Shown here: piece by piece, positions 54,920 to 63,645 of the stretch
How the letters are laid out: each line of letters begins with the position of its first letter
Position numbering within the stretch: the stretch's first letter is position 1
Assembly: GCF_018861755.1 (NCBI RefSeq)
Contig: NZ_JAHLEF010000017.1
Location: forward strand, 26,883 to 90,882
Source of the DNA: Clostridium sp. CF012
Lineage (GTDB): Bacteria > Bacillota > Clostridia > Clostridiales > Clostridiaceae
DNA length: 64,000 nt
Direction of reading: 5' to 3'
Program-made: the position numbers and the translations under genes
The notes under the pieces: generated by a model
The model's database searches: none
What the model saw: the letters and a program-made list of their open reading frames with translations, nothing else
Told to the model about the DNA's origin: nothing

Positions 54920-56728
54920 TCAATAATTTCCATTCAATATAATCTTTTCTATCTCTTTTGCAGGAAGTGGCCTACTAAAATAATATCCCTGAATAAAACT
55001 GACCTTCATATTTTTGAGTAATTCATACTGCTCTTTTGTTTCTACTCCCTCCACAATAACGTTTAAGTCCATCTTATGTGCTAATTGTACTATTCCTTTA
55101 AGCATTTCTTCATCTCTTTTGTTAATAGTTATATTATCTACAAAAGACTTATCTATTTTCAAGTTATCTATAGGTAATGTCTTTAAATACTTTAGAGATG
55201 AATATCCTGTTCCAAAATCATCTAATGCAATTTTAAATCCGTGACTTTTTAGTTCTTGTAAAATATCAACGCCATTTTCTATATTATTCATTAAAGATGT
55301 CTCTGTTATTTCAATTTCGATTAACCTTGGATCAATATCCTTTCCTGATACTATTTGTTTGATTTTTTCTACAAATTTATCATCTTGCAATTGTACTGGA
55401 GAAACATTGACAGAAACATTCATATGAATTTTTAAATTAAATTCCCACAGTTTAATTTGTTTACAAATATTTTTTATAACCCATTCACCAATATCATTAA
55501 TGAGTCCTGTTTCCTCTGCAATTGGAATAAATTCATATGGTGATACACTTCCAATTTTCTTGCTATTCCACCTTAATAAGGCCTCTAAGCCTATAATTGT
55601 TTTCCTATGAGTATCTATTTGTGGCTGGTAATGTATTTCAAATTCATTTTCTTTTATAGCTTGTCTAAGATATCTTTCTATTTCGTTTTTTCTTATTAAT
55701 TCATTACTTATTTTTTCATCAAAGAAACAATATTTGTTTTTACCAGTTTCTTTAGACTTATACATAGCCGCATCGGCATTTATTAGCAAAGTATTAATAT
55801 CATCACTATCGCTTGGAAAAATTGTTATTCCCATACTTGCTGAGGTATAAACATGCCGCTCCCCTATTTCAAAAGTTTTTTTGAATATCTCTATTAATTT
55901 ATCACATTTTAGAATAATATCTTTTTTACTTTTTATATCATTCATTATTACTAAAAATTCATCTCAGCCGAGTCTTGCTACTGTATCTTTTTTATCAAAA
56001 GAGAATTTTAGTATTTCTGCAATGATTTTTAATAACTGGTCTCCATAATGGTGTCCTAAAGTATCATTAACCTTTTTAAAATCATCCAAATCAATAAAAA
56101 TTATTGCGCCTTTTTTTCCACTATGTTTAAAATCTTGTATAGTTTTCTCTATTATTTCTGTAACTAATAATTTATTAGGTAATTTTGTTAAAAAGTCGTG
56201 ATATGCTCTATGTTTAATTTCTTCTTCAATTACTTTTCTATCAGTAATATCCGTTATAGATCCTGACAATTTAATGATTTTATTTTCCTCGTTTTCTAAT
56301 CCCTTAGCCCTAACAAATAGCCATTTATAAGAACCACTCTTTATTTTTATTCTAAATTCACTTTGGTAACAGGTTACTTTACCCTCCATATAATCACTCA
56401 AATTACTACGTACATTATTGTAATCTTCTTCATGTATTATATTTTTCACAAAATCTATAAAGTTTATATTTTGATTTATAGCATACCCTGTGATACTTGT
56501 CCATTTTTCGGAAATAAATACATTGGTATTCCTCAAATCCCATTCCCAAATAGCATCATTAGCCCCATCAATAGCCAACATATACCTTTTTTCCTTTTGG
56601 ATTAATTCTTTTTTTAATATTGTTAGTTGTTCTATATTTTTATTTTTTTTTGTTATTAACAAATAATTTTTAAAATATATTATTAACAATAAAATAGCTA
56701 TAATACACAATCCTACTTTACATATCAC
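54920..56728 (-). pseudogene. PAS-GGDEF-EAL protein interrupted by TGA in the GGDEF motif
   Basis: Reading from 56728 the frame gives a membrane anchor (1-24), a PAS/PAC domain (about 45-165) and a GGDEF domain up to VARLG, then TGA at 55966-55964, then DEFLVI and an EAL domain to 54920, 603 codons in one frame. The expected motif is GGDEF; the stop replaces its second Gly and differs from GGA by one base. Downstream the EAL half is intact: IGLEALLRW, DDFGTGYSSL, KIDKSFV and IVEGVETKEQ. An ATG at 55945 lies 6 codons after the stop, but there is no good RBS. If real, the diguanylate cyclase is lost and the phosphodiesterase may be lost or reinitiated. Cyclic di-GMP turnover is the family role. 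Confidence 0.9.
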
Positions 56729-56991
56729 TTATTGCATTTCTCCTTATTTTTAATTATATTCTTAAGGGAATTTAACTTATTTACTTTTTTTATCATAAAT
56801 AAATTTTTTACCCTTTAAAAGGTTATTCTACCTATCACATTCTAATTTATTATATCATTATTCTTTTTTACAATCAATGTCATATTACTCTATTTTATGA
56901 CATTTTTTCTGTCATTATTCGACATGTTAGGCAAAAATAACTCATTTAAGTTTCATTCTATAAGGTTTACTTATAAACGCCTTACCTTAAA

Positions 56992-57426
56992 TTACATCTT
57001 CTTTATTGCCATTATTAATTCTACTTTTTCAGTAGTATTATCGGGGTGAGGTGGACTATTTAGCATGCCCAGCAAATTTTTTATTTTATCAAACCCCATA
57101 CCTGCATCCAAATCATAGTAAATCTTTTTATACTGATTTTTTTGACATTGATAGTATATTTATTCATACGCCGACCCATATAGACTGGGTTTGAACCTAT
57201 ATGTATTTCCATTATGTTGCACTATTTCGACCACATAACCTTGATTTTTTTCATCTGCAAGTATTTTAATTTTGTCACTAACCTTATCTCCTGTAGTGTC
57301 CTTTTCACTTACTTCTATAAGCTTGTAGCTTTCAGTAAGTGATGTCGCATAAGCTTGTTTTGGATTATTGGCTATAATTATAAAAATTACTAATAATATT
57401 AATAATAACTTTAATTCCTTATACAT
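56992..57426 (-). pseudogene. Secreted protein gene with in-frame TAA
   Basis: ATG 57426 (RBS GGAAGGGGAA) starts a signal peptide (LLLILLVIFIIIANNPKQAYA) and a domain with a Ca-loop-like DTTGDKVSDKI. TAA at 57162-57160 follows GSAYE, but the same frame continues for 56 more sense codons (YYDLDAGMGFDKIKNLLGML...) to the stop at 56992. 145 codons in total fit one protein of FG-GAP/EF-hand-like appearance; family not identified. Truncated protein of 88 residues may be made. Confidence 0.65.
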
Positions 57427-57990
57427 TATAAATTCCCCTTCCAATCCTAATAATAAAATCAATGATTTATTTATGCTACTTTTTTGAGCTGATTATAATA
57501 GTTTATTATTATCCTAATCTATTATTTGAATCCTTAAATAAAGCATTTAACATAAAAAAACAGTAAGTTTTTTTTATCCCACTCTCATTTTGAGGCCCCT
57601 AAGATAATATAGAACTGATATAGGTAATTTTTATTCCCTCTTATCATATATAAATTTAGTGCTTACAGTTTAGTTAGTCTAGTACATAATAGTGCCTTCT
57701 TGTAAATAGTTAGTAACTATTATAATATAAAACTATGGATTAAGAAAATATAGGAGGACATTTATTTATGAAGAAATAGAATATTTTTTTTTACTTTAAG
57801 CAATATTAACTTTAACAGTTGATTAAAATAAGTATTTAATCTTTGGGAGCTGAATGATTATGAAAATATTAAACATTAAAAAATAAATTTAATATTTATA
57901 AGAATTAGAATAAAAGTTTAAAGTAACTAGCAGCGTTTTTTAAACTTATTCAGGATATGCTAATTTAAATACATAAAAGGAGATAATACT
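57427..57990 (+). other. Intergenic region with orphan operator, promoter and RBS
   Basis: No intact gene. At 57705-57721 lies AATAGTT, AGT, AACTATT, overlapping a TATAAT-like sequence. TAGGAGGA follows and then ATG AAG AAA TAG, so a regulated gene has apparently lost its coding part. A 7-codon frame at about 57860 (ATG AAA ATA TTA ... TAA) with GGGAG may be a leader or chance. Confidence 0.5.
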
Positions 57991-58626
57991 ATGCCTATGA
58001 TTTATAATGATTTGTACCAATTCAGCAGTTATATTTCGCCTATTAACCTTTCATTTCATCAATATCTTTTGTTAACAGATGAGCCAGTTTTAGTTCATAC
58101 TGGTAGTATACAGCAAGCAGAAACTCTAATACCACAATTGAAAGAAGTTCTAGGCGACAAAAAATTAAAATATATTTTTGTTTCACATTTCGAATCAGAC
58201 GAATGCGGTGGCTTATCTTTACTGTTAAATATTTTTCCTGAAGCAAAGACAATTTGTTCAGAAATCACAGCAAGACAGCTAATTGGATTTGGTATCACAG
58301 ATGAAGCAATAATTAAAAAGCCTGGCGAGAAATTGATTAGCAGTGACTATGAACTTGAATTCATTAGTTACCCTTCAGAAATGCATCTATGGAAAGGTCT
58401 TCTTCTTATGGAGAACAAGCGTGGAATATTCTTCAGCAGTGATTTAATATTCGGTATGGGGGAATTTACAGGTGAAGTAATAGATGGAAACTGGCAGAAA
58501 GAAGTAGATAATATCACATTAGAGCAGATACCAAGTACAGAACAAAGAACAAATGTTCAGCAGACTTTATCTGAATTAAATCCAAATTTTGCTGCTGTAG
58601 GTCACGGTCAATGTCTTAAGTTCTAA
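57991..58626 (+). CDS. MBL-fold protein, flavodiiron-type lactamase domain
   Basis: 211 residues resembling the beta-lactamase-like half of flavodiiron proteins without the flavodoxin part. Metal motif SHFESDECGG (HxExD, as in rubredoxin:oxygen oxidoreductase), later EMHLWKGLLLM and FFSSDLIFGMGE, ending in VGHGQC. The diiron ligands look mostly complete, so it could act on oxygen, NO or peroxide, or be a hydrolase; not settled. RBS AAAGGAGAT. Downstream a weak stem lies at about 58678-58735. Confidence 0.85.
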   Translation: MPMIYNDLYQFSSYISPINLSFHQYLLLTDEPVLVHTGSIQQAETLIPQLKEVLGDKKLKYIFVSHFESDECGGLSLLLNIFPEAKTICSEITARQLIGFGITDEAIIKKPGEKLISSDYELEFISYPSEMHLWKGLLLMENKRGIFFSSDLIFGMGEFTGEVIDGNWQKEVDNITLEQIPSTEQRTNVQQTLSELNPNFAAVGHGQCLKF

Positions 58627-58800
58627 TAGAAAATAAAATAGTTTTTCTAAATTAAGCATTTATGTAAAGATACTTTACACCATTAACTACCGATACAAAG
58701 AAATTGTATTGGGTTTGTGGTGGTTTTTTATTTTATAATCAGAAAAACTCCAACATGATTGATGTAGAGAAGTTGCTTCGACCTTTAAAAAAAGTATGAA

Positions 58801-58989
58801 CTAATCTTCTTTCTCAAAAACTAAATCGAATTCCTTAATTTGACCATAACCACCAAATACAGTTGGAATTTCAGTAATAACTTTCCAGCCTTCTTGGTTA
58901 TATTTATCAATTAGCTCTCTATGGTCTGAACTCCTAAACATGGTTCCTACTTTTGCTGTAACATATAGACATTTATAAATTTTAACCAC
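58801..58989 (-). CDS. DUF4177-like small protein
   Basis: 62 residues: VKIYKCLYVTAKVGT, then DKYNQEGWKVITEIPTVFGGYGQIKEFDLVFEK matches DUF4177 (xEGWEL...F). Start GTG; the AGAAGGGAT before it is very close. Function unknown. Confidence 0.65.
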   Translation of the reverse strand: MVKIYKCLYVTAKVGTMFRSSDHRELIDKYNQEGWKVITEIPTVFGGYGQIKEFDLVFEKED

Positions 58990-59108
58990 ATCCCTTCTAT
59001 AGTTTTATAATTTTATTGCACAATTAACTACTGTTGTCTGAAACAATATACGAAGACTCCTAACTATCAGTTCTCAAGTACACATTGTTTTAATGTTATT
59101 TGATTATA

Positions 59109-59615
59109 CTAATGTCCAGCGCCATCTATTAGCCAAGGTGAACTTTTGTCTTTTCTGGTTAAGATATAATAAAATTTATCTCTCCCACTTGCTCTGAAAC
59201 TTATCTCATCCTTTTTGTATTTAACTTCAAACTCTACTTTGAAAATAATTACATTCTCTAATTCTAATTTTTCTTTATCCATATCTATTATATAGTTTTT
59301 TTCCTTGCCATGTATGATATTGCGTATGTGGATTTCCTTTTCTGCTTGATTAGTATCCTCAACAATATTAATAACTTTAATATATTCTAAATTTTCAAAA
59401 TCCCAACCTTTTTCATAATGTGACTGTGTTCTCTCAGTGCTTAATGAATTTATACCTTGCAAGTTCTTTTCGTTATAATATTTGAAATATCGTTCTATAA
59501 CTTCATTTGGCTTTAATAAAGATATTTGAGACTTCTTATTCTTTGAATTTTGGGCTGTACATCCTGCTAAAGCCATTAACAGACATAAAATGGTTATTCC
59601 AATTTTCTTATTAAT
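59109..59615 (-). CDS. Lipoprotein with apparent ATT start
   Basis: Putative surface lipoprotein. A lipobox (LMALAGC) is preceded in frame by NKKIGITILCL, a proper lipoprotein signal, but the codon at the right distance from GGAGG (59628-59624, 8 bases) is ATT at 59615 rather than ATG. An internal ATG at 59576 would lose the signal's charged part. After Cys the mature protein (~145 residues) contains a KKDEISFRASGRDKFYYILTRKDKSSPWLIDGAGH end, close to DUF4829. Either AUU is used, or the start codon is mutated (ATG to ATT). Confidence 0.75.
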   Translation of the reverse strand: MNKKIGITILCLLMALAGCTAQNSKNKKSQISLLKPNEVIERYFKYYNEKNLQGINSLSTERTQSHYEKGWDFENLEYIKVINIVEDTNQAEKEIHIRNIIHGKEKNYIIDMDKEKLELENVIIFKVEFEVKYKKDEISFRASGRDKFYYILTRKDKSSPWLIDGAGH

Positions 59616-59745
59616 AATAGCCGCCTCCTTTAAATTTTCTATTTATAATTTAAGACGCAATATTCTAAAAGGTTGCATATATTGTGTTTCTTGGGTTTGT
59701 ATAACTTATATTGTATTTATTAAATCAGAATTAATATTTCAGATA

Positions 59746-60237
59746 CTATTCTCCATAATAATCAAGCCATTCCACTGCTTCTCTATTATTTTCCCTTAAT
59801 ATGCTATTACAATGTCCTACATGATATTGTATATGTCTAATTTGCATAAATACTACATCTAAATTTTTAATCTTATCATAGATAATAGAATTATTTCCAA
59901 GCCATTCATCATCCTTCTCGAAAAAAAAGGTTTCAGAAATTGATTTAACTATATTTTTATATTCAGTTAAATCGTCTTTAGTTAATATACTCTCAGGCTC
60001 ATGTTCCAATTCAGGGAATACTTTTTTATCCGCAAAAGGTTCTATAAATTTATCATTATTCATCCTTAACCAATAATTTATTCCAGAAAAAGCATGTAAT
60101 AATTGTTGCCAGAAAACAAATCCGCCCTTTTTCTCATTCCATAAATCGTCGGGACACATTTCTATCATTTTCTCTAACATTAAAAAGGATAACTCAAATT
60201 GTATTTTTGCTATTTTAAAAAGTATGTCACTGTTCAT
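59746..60237 (-). CDS. DinB-superfamily protein
   Basis: 163 residues, four-helix bundle. Putative metal His: QQLLHAFSGINYWL, and RHIQYHVGHCN with two His in the last helix. DinB-like proteins (not the polymerase) often transfer thiols or act as damage-inducible enzymes. No LexA site upstream. RBS GGGGGCT. Confidence 0.85.
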   Translation of the reverse strand: MNSDILFKIAKIQFELSFLMLEKMIEMCPDDLWNEKKGGFVFWQQLLHAFSGINYWLRMNNDKFIEPFADKKVFPELEHEPESILTKDDLTEYKNIVKSISETFFFEKDDEWLGNNSIIYDKIKNLDVVFMQIRHIQYHVGHCNSILRENNREAVEWLDYYGE

Positions 60238-60387
60238 TTTTAGCCCCCTAATATACTTTTTGTTACATCATACCCTGCTATTCTTTCCATATTCAATTTT
60301 CATAGAAAGTATTTTCGCATTTTTATAAGTTCATTTTTTCTGTTTTATAGCATTTCCATTTAACCTTCAATATTCATTAACTCACAA

Positions 60388-60956
60388 TTATGATAGATTA
60401 TGTAGCTCATTTAATTTGAGTGCAAGTCCTCGAGCTTTATCTAAGGCCTCAGTATCTTCTTTGGCGGGTATTTCATTAGTATGTATTGTACTTACACTAC
60501 CAATTGACGTTGTATTCATTCGATGAAAAATAATATTTGCAGTTGTTGATGAACGCTCATAATCATGGGTATCGCCACCTGCTGAAATAACAAGTACACC
60601 ACTTTTCTTTTTCTGCTTAAACTCGCTATCTTTTCTTATACATCTTGAAGCATAAAATAGCTGTAACCTACTTGCAAAGCTTAAAAGTTGCCCAGTAAGT
60701 TCTGAAAAATATAATGAAGAAGCTATTATTACATTATCAACTTCATTTAGGAGCTGATACACTTCTTGCATATCATCGTTAATAGAACATCCCTTGTTAT
60801 TCCAACAATATCTGCAATCTACACAGGCACTAATATTATTATTATTGTAAGTGTGAATTACTCGTACTTCTCCATCAAGATATTTTATCATTTCATTACT
60901 AAAGTCATCGAATCTCCATTCTTTCTTGGAGAGCCACTAATAATTAGTGTTTTCAT
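60388..60956 (-). pseudogene. Flavodoxin-like/NADPH-dependent FMN reductase with frameshift
   Basis: ATG 60956 opens LIISGSPRKNGDSMTLV, the FMN phosphate-binding GSPRKN start, but reaches TGA after 23 codons. Inserting one base near 60893 (GTAATG to GTAAATG) joins it to the frame with IKYLDGEVRV, CVDCRYCWNNKGCSI (the iron-sulfur/disulfide loop) and IIASSLYFSELTGQLLSFASRLQ. So the gene is a single-base frameshift mutant or the read is wrong. The rest, 167 codons, has no start of its own better than ATG 60891. Confidence 0.88.
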
Positions 60957-61052
60957 ATTTACTTACCCCCACGTAATTTATAAATATCCTTAGCTTAATA
61001 TGTCCCATAGATTTATGCTTCTTTCAAGAAATTTTCCAATTAACTACCATTA

Positions 61053-61289
61053 CTATGACCTAACTTTTAACCCCTCTATTTTTATGATTTTATCAATTTC
61101 TTCTTTATCATCTGTTAATATATAGCTTTCTTGTTCATGTGAGGTATTTGTTAGCCAATCTTTATTATGCTTTATAAAAGATAAATCCTCTGGTAAGTCT
61201 GGATGAACCCAATCATGCAATGAATTTGATACCTTTTTAATTATTTCCATGGCATGTTCATCGGTATTATAATAGTAAACGGTGGACAT
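61053..61289 (-). CDS. Hypothetical 78-residue acidic protein
   Basis: Soluble acidic protein starting STVYYYNTDEHAMEII; not recognised. ATG lies 1 base after the stop of the HTH gene, so the two are co-translated; it may be a partner of that protein. Confidence 0.65.
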   Translation of the reverse strand: MSTVYYYNTDEHAMEIIKKVSNSLHDWVHPDLPEDLSFIKHNKDWLTNTSHEQESYILTDDKEEIDKIIKIEGLKVRS

Positions 61290-61290
61290 G

Positions 61291-61680
61291 CTACTGCAAT
61301 ATGGCTAAAGTTTCATAGTTAATTTCAAACTCAGCTATTAATACATCTATTACGCCCTTAACTCGTTCATCTTCATTTATTCTCCCATAAGATAGCACAG
61401 AAACTATACTTGATAAAGATATAGGGTTGGGAATACTTGAATTATTTACATTCTCACTATTATCCTCAGTAAGATTCTTTAAGTAAGTAAAATAATCAAG
61501 GAAAATATCTTTTCCATCCATAAAATCTCTTAACCAGCCATAATCTATTCCAGTTATTTTACTCAAAGATTTTAATTCAATTTTATAATCTTTAATTAGA
61601 TTTTCTATATCTTCCCTAAGAATACAATCATTCTGATTTAAATTTTTACTTACACTTTGTTTTATAATCTCAATCTCCAT
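61291..61680 (-). CDS. HTH-like hypothetical protein
   Basis: 129 residues. The part LKSLSKITGIDYGWLRDFMDGKDI is like the helix-turn-helix region of XRE-type proteins; the rest (EDERVKGVIDVLIAEFEINYETLAILQ) is helical and similar to clostridial HTH-domain proteins. RBS AAGGTGA. The 34-base promoter-like element lies about 62 bases upstream. Paired with the small acidic gene at 61053; a toxin-antitoxin type pairing is possible but unsupported. Confidence 0.65.
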   Translation of the reverse strand: MEIEIIKQSVSKNLNQNDCILREDIENLIKDYKIELKSLSKITGIDYGWLRDFMDGKDIFLDYFTYLKNLTEDNSENVNNSSIPNPISLSSIVSVLSYGRINEDERVKGVIDVLIAEFEINYETLAILQ

Positions 61681-61741
61681 ATATTTTCACCTTAACTTTC
61701 ATAATATTCTACGAGTTGCATAACAACGCTTGTGAATAAAC

Positions 61742-61775
61742 TATACCATAATATACAATATTTAACTACTGTTTA
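61742..61775 (-). repeat. Second copy of the 34-base element
   Basis: See 50578-50611; identical at 31 of 34 positions and upstream of the HTH gene at 61680 on the minus strand. Confidence 0.75.
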
Positions 61776-61964
61776 TGAACACTTACTCAACTCCCCTATC
61801 GCACCCTATTTCTTTTTTTTGTATTATAATAAAGTTCCACTAATCTACGATTTATGGTAGAAAAAAAATAGAATCATGGATGGTTACAGAGATGAATCCT
61901 GAACTTTATTCATGCTTTAAAAGAGGAGTTGAGGGGTGGGGTATATTGGATATGTCAAAAATAA

Positions 61965-62004
61965 AAGCCCCATATTTAGCCAATAAAAGCTAAATACAGG
62001 GCTT
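61965..62004 (-). terminator. Terminator for the minus-strand gene at 62335
   Basis: Stem AAGCCCCATATTTAGC / GCTAAATACAGGGCTT with a T-rich stretch on the minus strand. Confidence 0.65.
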
Positions 62005-62334
62005 GATATTTGGTTAGATTCCGAAACTATTTTATTAGTTTGTGGAACTTTATCATTATGATACAACAAAAAATCTTATTTACTCATTGCCTCTTCCACT
62101 GCAACTGAAATCTAAGTAAAATCAAGATTCATTAACACTAATGTGTATTACTAGTGTATTATTTAAAAATTCATATAAGGACATATACGATTTTATAACA
62201 AGCAAAAGCACCACTTAAAATTATTAGAAATGCTTTTTATTCTATAATGTTATATTGGAATTGGTTATCATTCTATACTTGTTATTATTTTCCTTTATAA
62301 GAAAAAGATAAATAATTAAAAGAGGCACCTACTA

Positions 62335-62583
62335 TTAAAATAGCTTCACTTTATTTCTAAAATATTGCAAATCAATTTCAATTCTGTCAACTTGATACTG
62401 GATTTTTTCATCTTTTTTATCGGAGTTGATTAATTCAATACGTTTTTTTCTTAATCCTTCCTCAAGCACTCTGATTTCTTTATAATCAGAAATGTGAATG
62501 ACTCTATTAATCCCTATATATAATGTTATTAGAAAAATTAATGTAAGTATGATTGCTGATATTTTTTTTAAATAATTATCCAC
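62335..62583 (-). CDS. Small single-pass membrane protein
   Basis: 82 residues: membrane helix about 9-28, then a charged coiled coil (EIRVLEEGLRKKRIELI...). Starts GTG behind GGGGAGGT. Not recognised; lies just downstream of the lysis cassette and could be a phage or a host gene. Confidence 0.65.
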   Translation of the reverse strand: MDNYLKKISAIILTLIFLITLYIGINRVIHISDYKEIRVLEEGLRKKRIELINSDKKDEKIQYQVDRIEIDLQYFRNKVKLF

Positions 62584-62647
62584 TATATGACCTCCCCTAT
62601 ATACTTTAACAACTAATTAATTCTACTCTTATATCTGATTTCCTTCA

Positions 62648-62688
62648 AAAAATAAAAAAGGACCTCCACGTTTTAAACGCAAAGGTCA
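62648..62688 (-). terminator. Terminator of the lysis cassette
   Basis: Minus-strand stem GACCTTTGCGTTT / AACGTGGAGGTC followed by CTTTTTTATTTT. Confidence 0.85.
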
Positions 62689-62696
62689 ATAATAAT

Positions 62697-62876
62697 TTAC
62701 CAAATTATATTTTCTTTTGTTACTGTTCTTAAAACTAAGTTTACTACACTTAGGGCCATTACTTGTAGCTCTGGAGTTAATATCGTTTTATTAGTTGCTG
62801 TTTGTACCATAACACCAACAAAAGCTATTGCATTAACCCATACTATTTTGCTTAAATACCATTTTTTATTTATCAT
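62697..62876 (-). CDS. Small phage-type protein in lysis cassette
   Basis: 59 residues (INKKWYLSKIVWVNAIAFVGVMVQTA...). One hydrophobic stretch and VMALSVVNLVLRTVT make it like small proteins that accompany holins and endolysins in clostridial phages. ATG 62876 follows GGAGGCT. Too short for the supplied frame list but with good RBS and terminator context. Confidence 0.75.
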   Translation of the reverse strand: MINKKWYLSKIVWVNAIAFVGVMVQTATNKTILTPELQVMALSVVNLVLRTVTKENIIW

Positions 62877-62899
62877 AATAAGCCTCCATTTAATTTAAT

Positions 62900-63643
62900 T
62901 TATTTTATAAATTCTGCAGAAACATATCCCCCATGATCCCCAAAATAAATTGAGTACCAGGTGCCTACTTTTTTAGCTATTTTAACTTTGTCACCCTTGG
63001 CTAATTCACCTATTATTTTATAACCGGTACCAGGTCCACTACGTACATTTAATATATCTGCGATTACAGTCCCTTGTGTTGGGGTTGCTACAATTTTAGG
63101 TGATACTATTGGCTTTACTGGTAACGGTCCTATGATAGCCTCCACTATAGCCTTAGCAATAGCCTTGTATCCTATTTTCAAATAATGGTTAGCATCTGCA
63201 GTATCTACAAAACAAACTTCAATTAGCATAGATTTTGCAATGGTCCTCTTTATTACATAGAGCCCTTTACCATCCTTCACACCTCTATTTTTAAAGCCTA
63301 AGCTAGATATATTTTTACATACATCTATTGCATCCTGGTATTGCCTTCCCGCATACGTATAAGCTTCTACACCTTGTCCACCACCAGCATTAAAGTGTAT
63401 AGAGATAAACCAATCAAGGTCTTGTCTGTTTGCTTGATCCATAATTAGAGATAAACTTTGATTAACAGAATTTGCAGAATCTATTGTGCAATTTATAGCA
63501 TTGTGGCCATATTCTTTAATTAGGCGTCTTACTTCTGCACCAACTAACCTGGTATGCTCTCCCTCTTTTATAATGCCTACTGCTCCAGTACCAAATCCTC
63601 GTATTGTATGTCCATCATTTACACCAATATTTAAAATATTCAT
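62900..63643 (-). CDS. N-acetylmuramoyl-L-alanine amidase with SH3 domain (endolysin)
   Basis: 247 residues. The N-terminal Amidase_3 zinc hydrolase (NDGHT with a Zn His, SIHFNAGGG with another, SMLIEVCFVD with the catalytic Glu) is joined by a Pro-rich linker to a C-terminal SH3b cell-wall-binding domain (LNVRSGPGTGYKIIGELAKGDKV...). Typical phage endolysin without signal peptide. Its ATG almost abuts the stop of the holin gene. Confidence 0.94.
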   Translation of the reverse strand: MNILNIGVNDGHTIRGFGTGAVGIIKEGEHTRLVGAEVRRLIKEYGHNAINCTIDSANSVNQSLSLIMDQANRQDLDWFISIHFNAGGGQGVEAYTYAGRQYQDAIDVCKNISSLGFKNRGVKDGKGLYVIKRTIAKSMLIEVCFVDTADANHYLKIGYKAIAKAIVEAIIGPLPVKPIVSPKIVATPTQGTVIADILNVRSGPGTGYKIIGELAKGDKVKIAKKVGTWYSIYFGDHGGYVSAEFIK

Positions 63644-63645
63644 GA

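Larger units (their letters stand above)
61681..62334. other. Intergenic region with promoter element, terminator and small frame
   Basis: Contains the 34-base element (61742-61775), a plus-strand frame 61880-61993 (37 codons, NPELYSCFKRGVEGWGILDM, no RBS, probably a fragment of a gene) and the hairpin 61965-62004. The rest up to 62334 shows nothing I can recognise. Confidence 0.5.

Noticed and set aside
61053..61680. Toxin-antitoxin pair
   Set aside because: Only the coupled arrangement supports it; no toxin fold or antitoxin family is recognisable.
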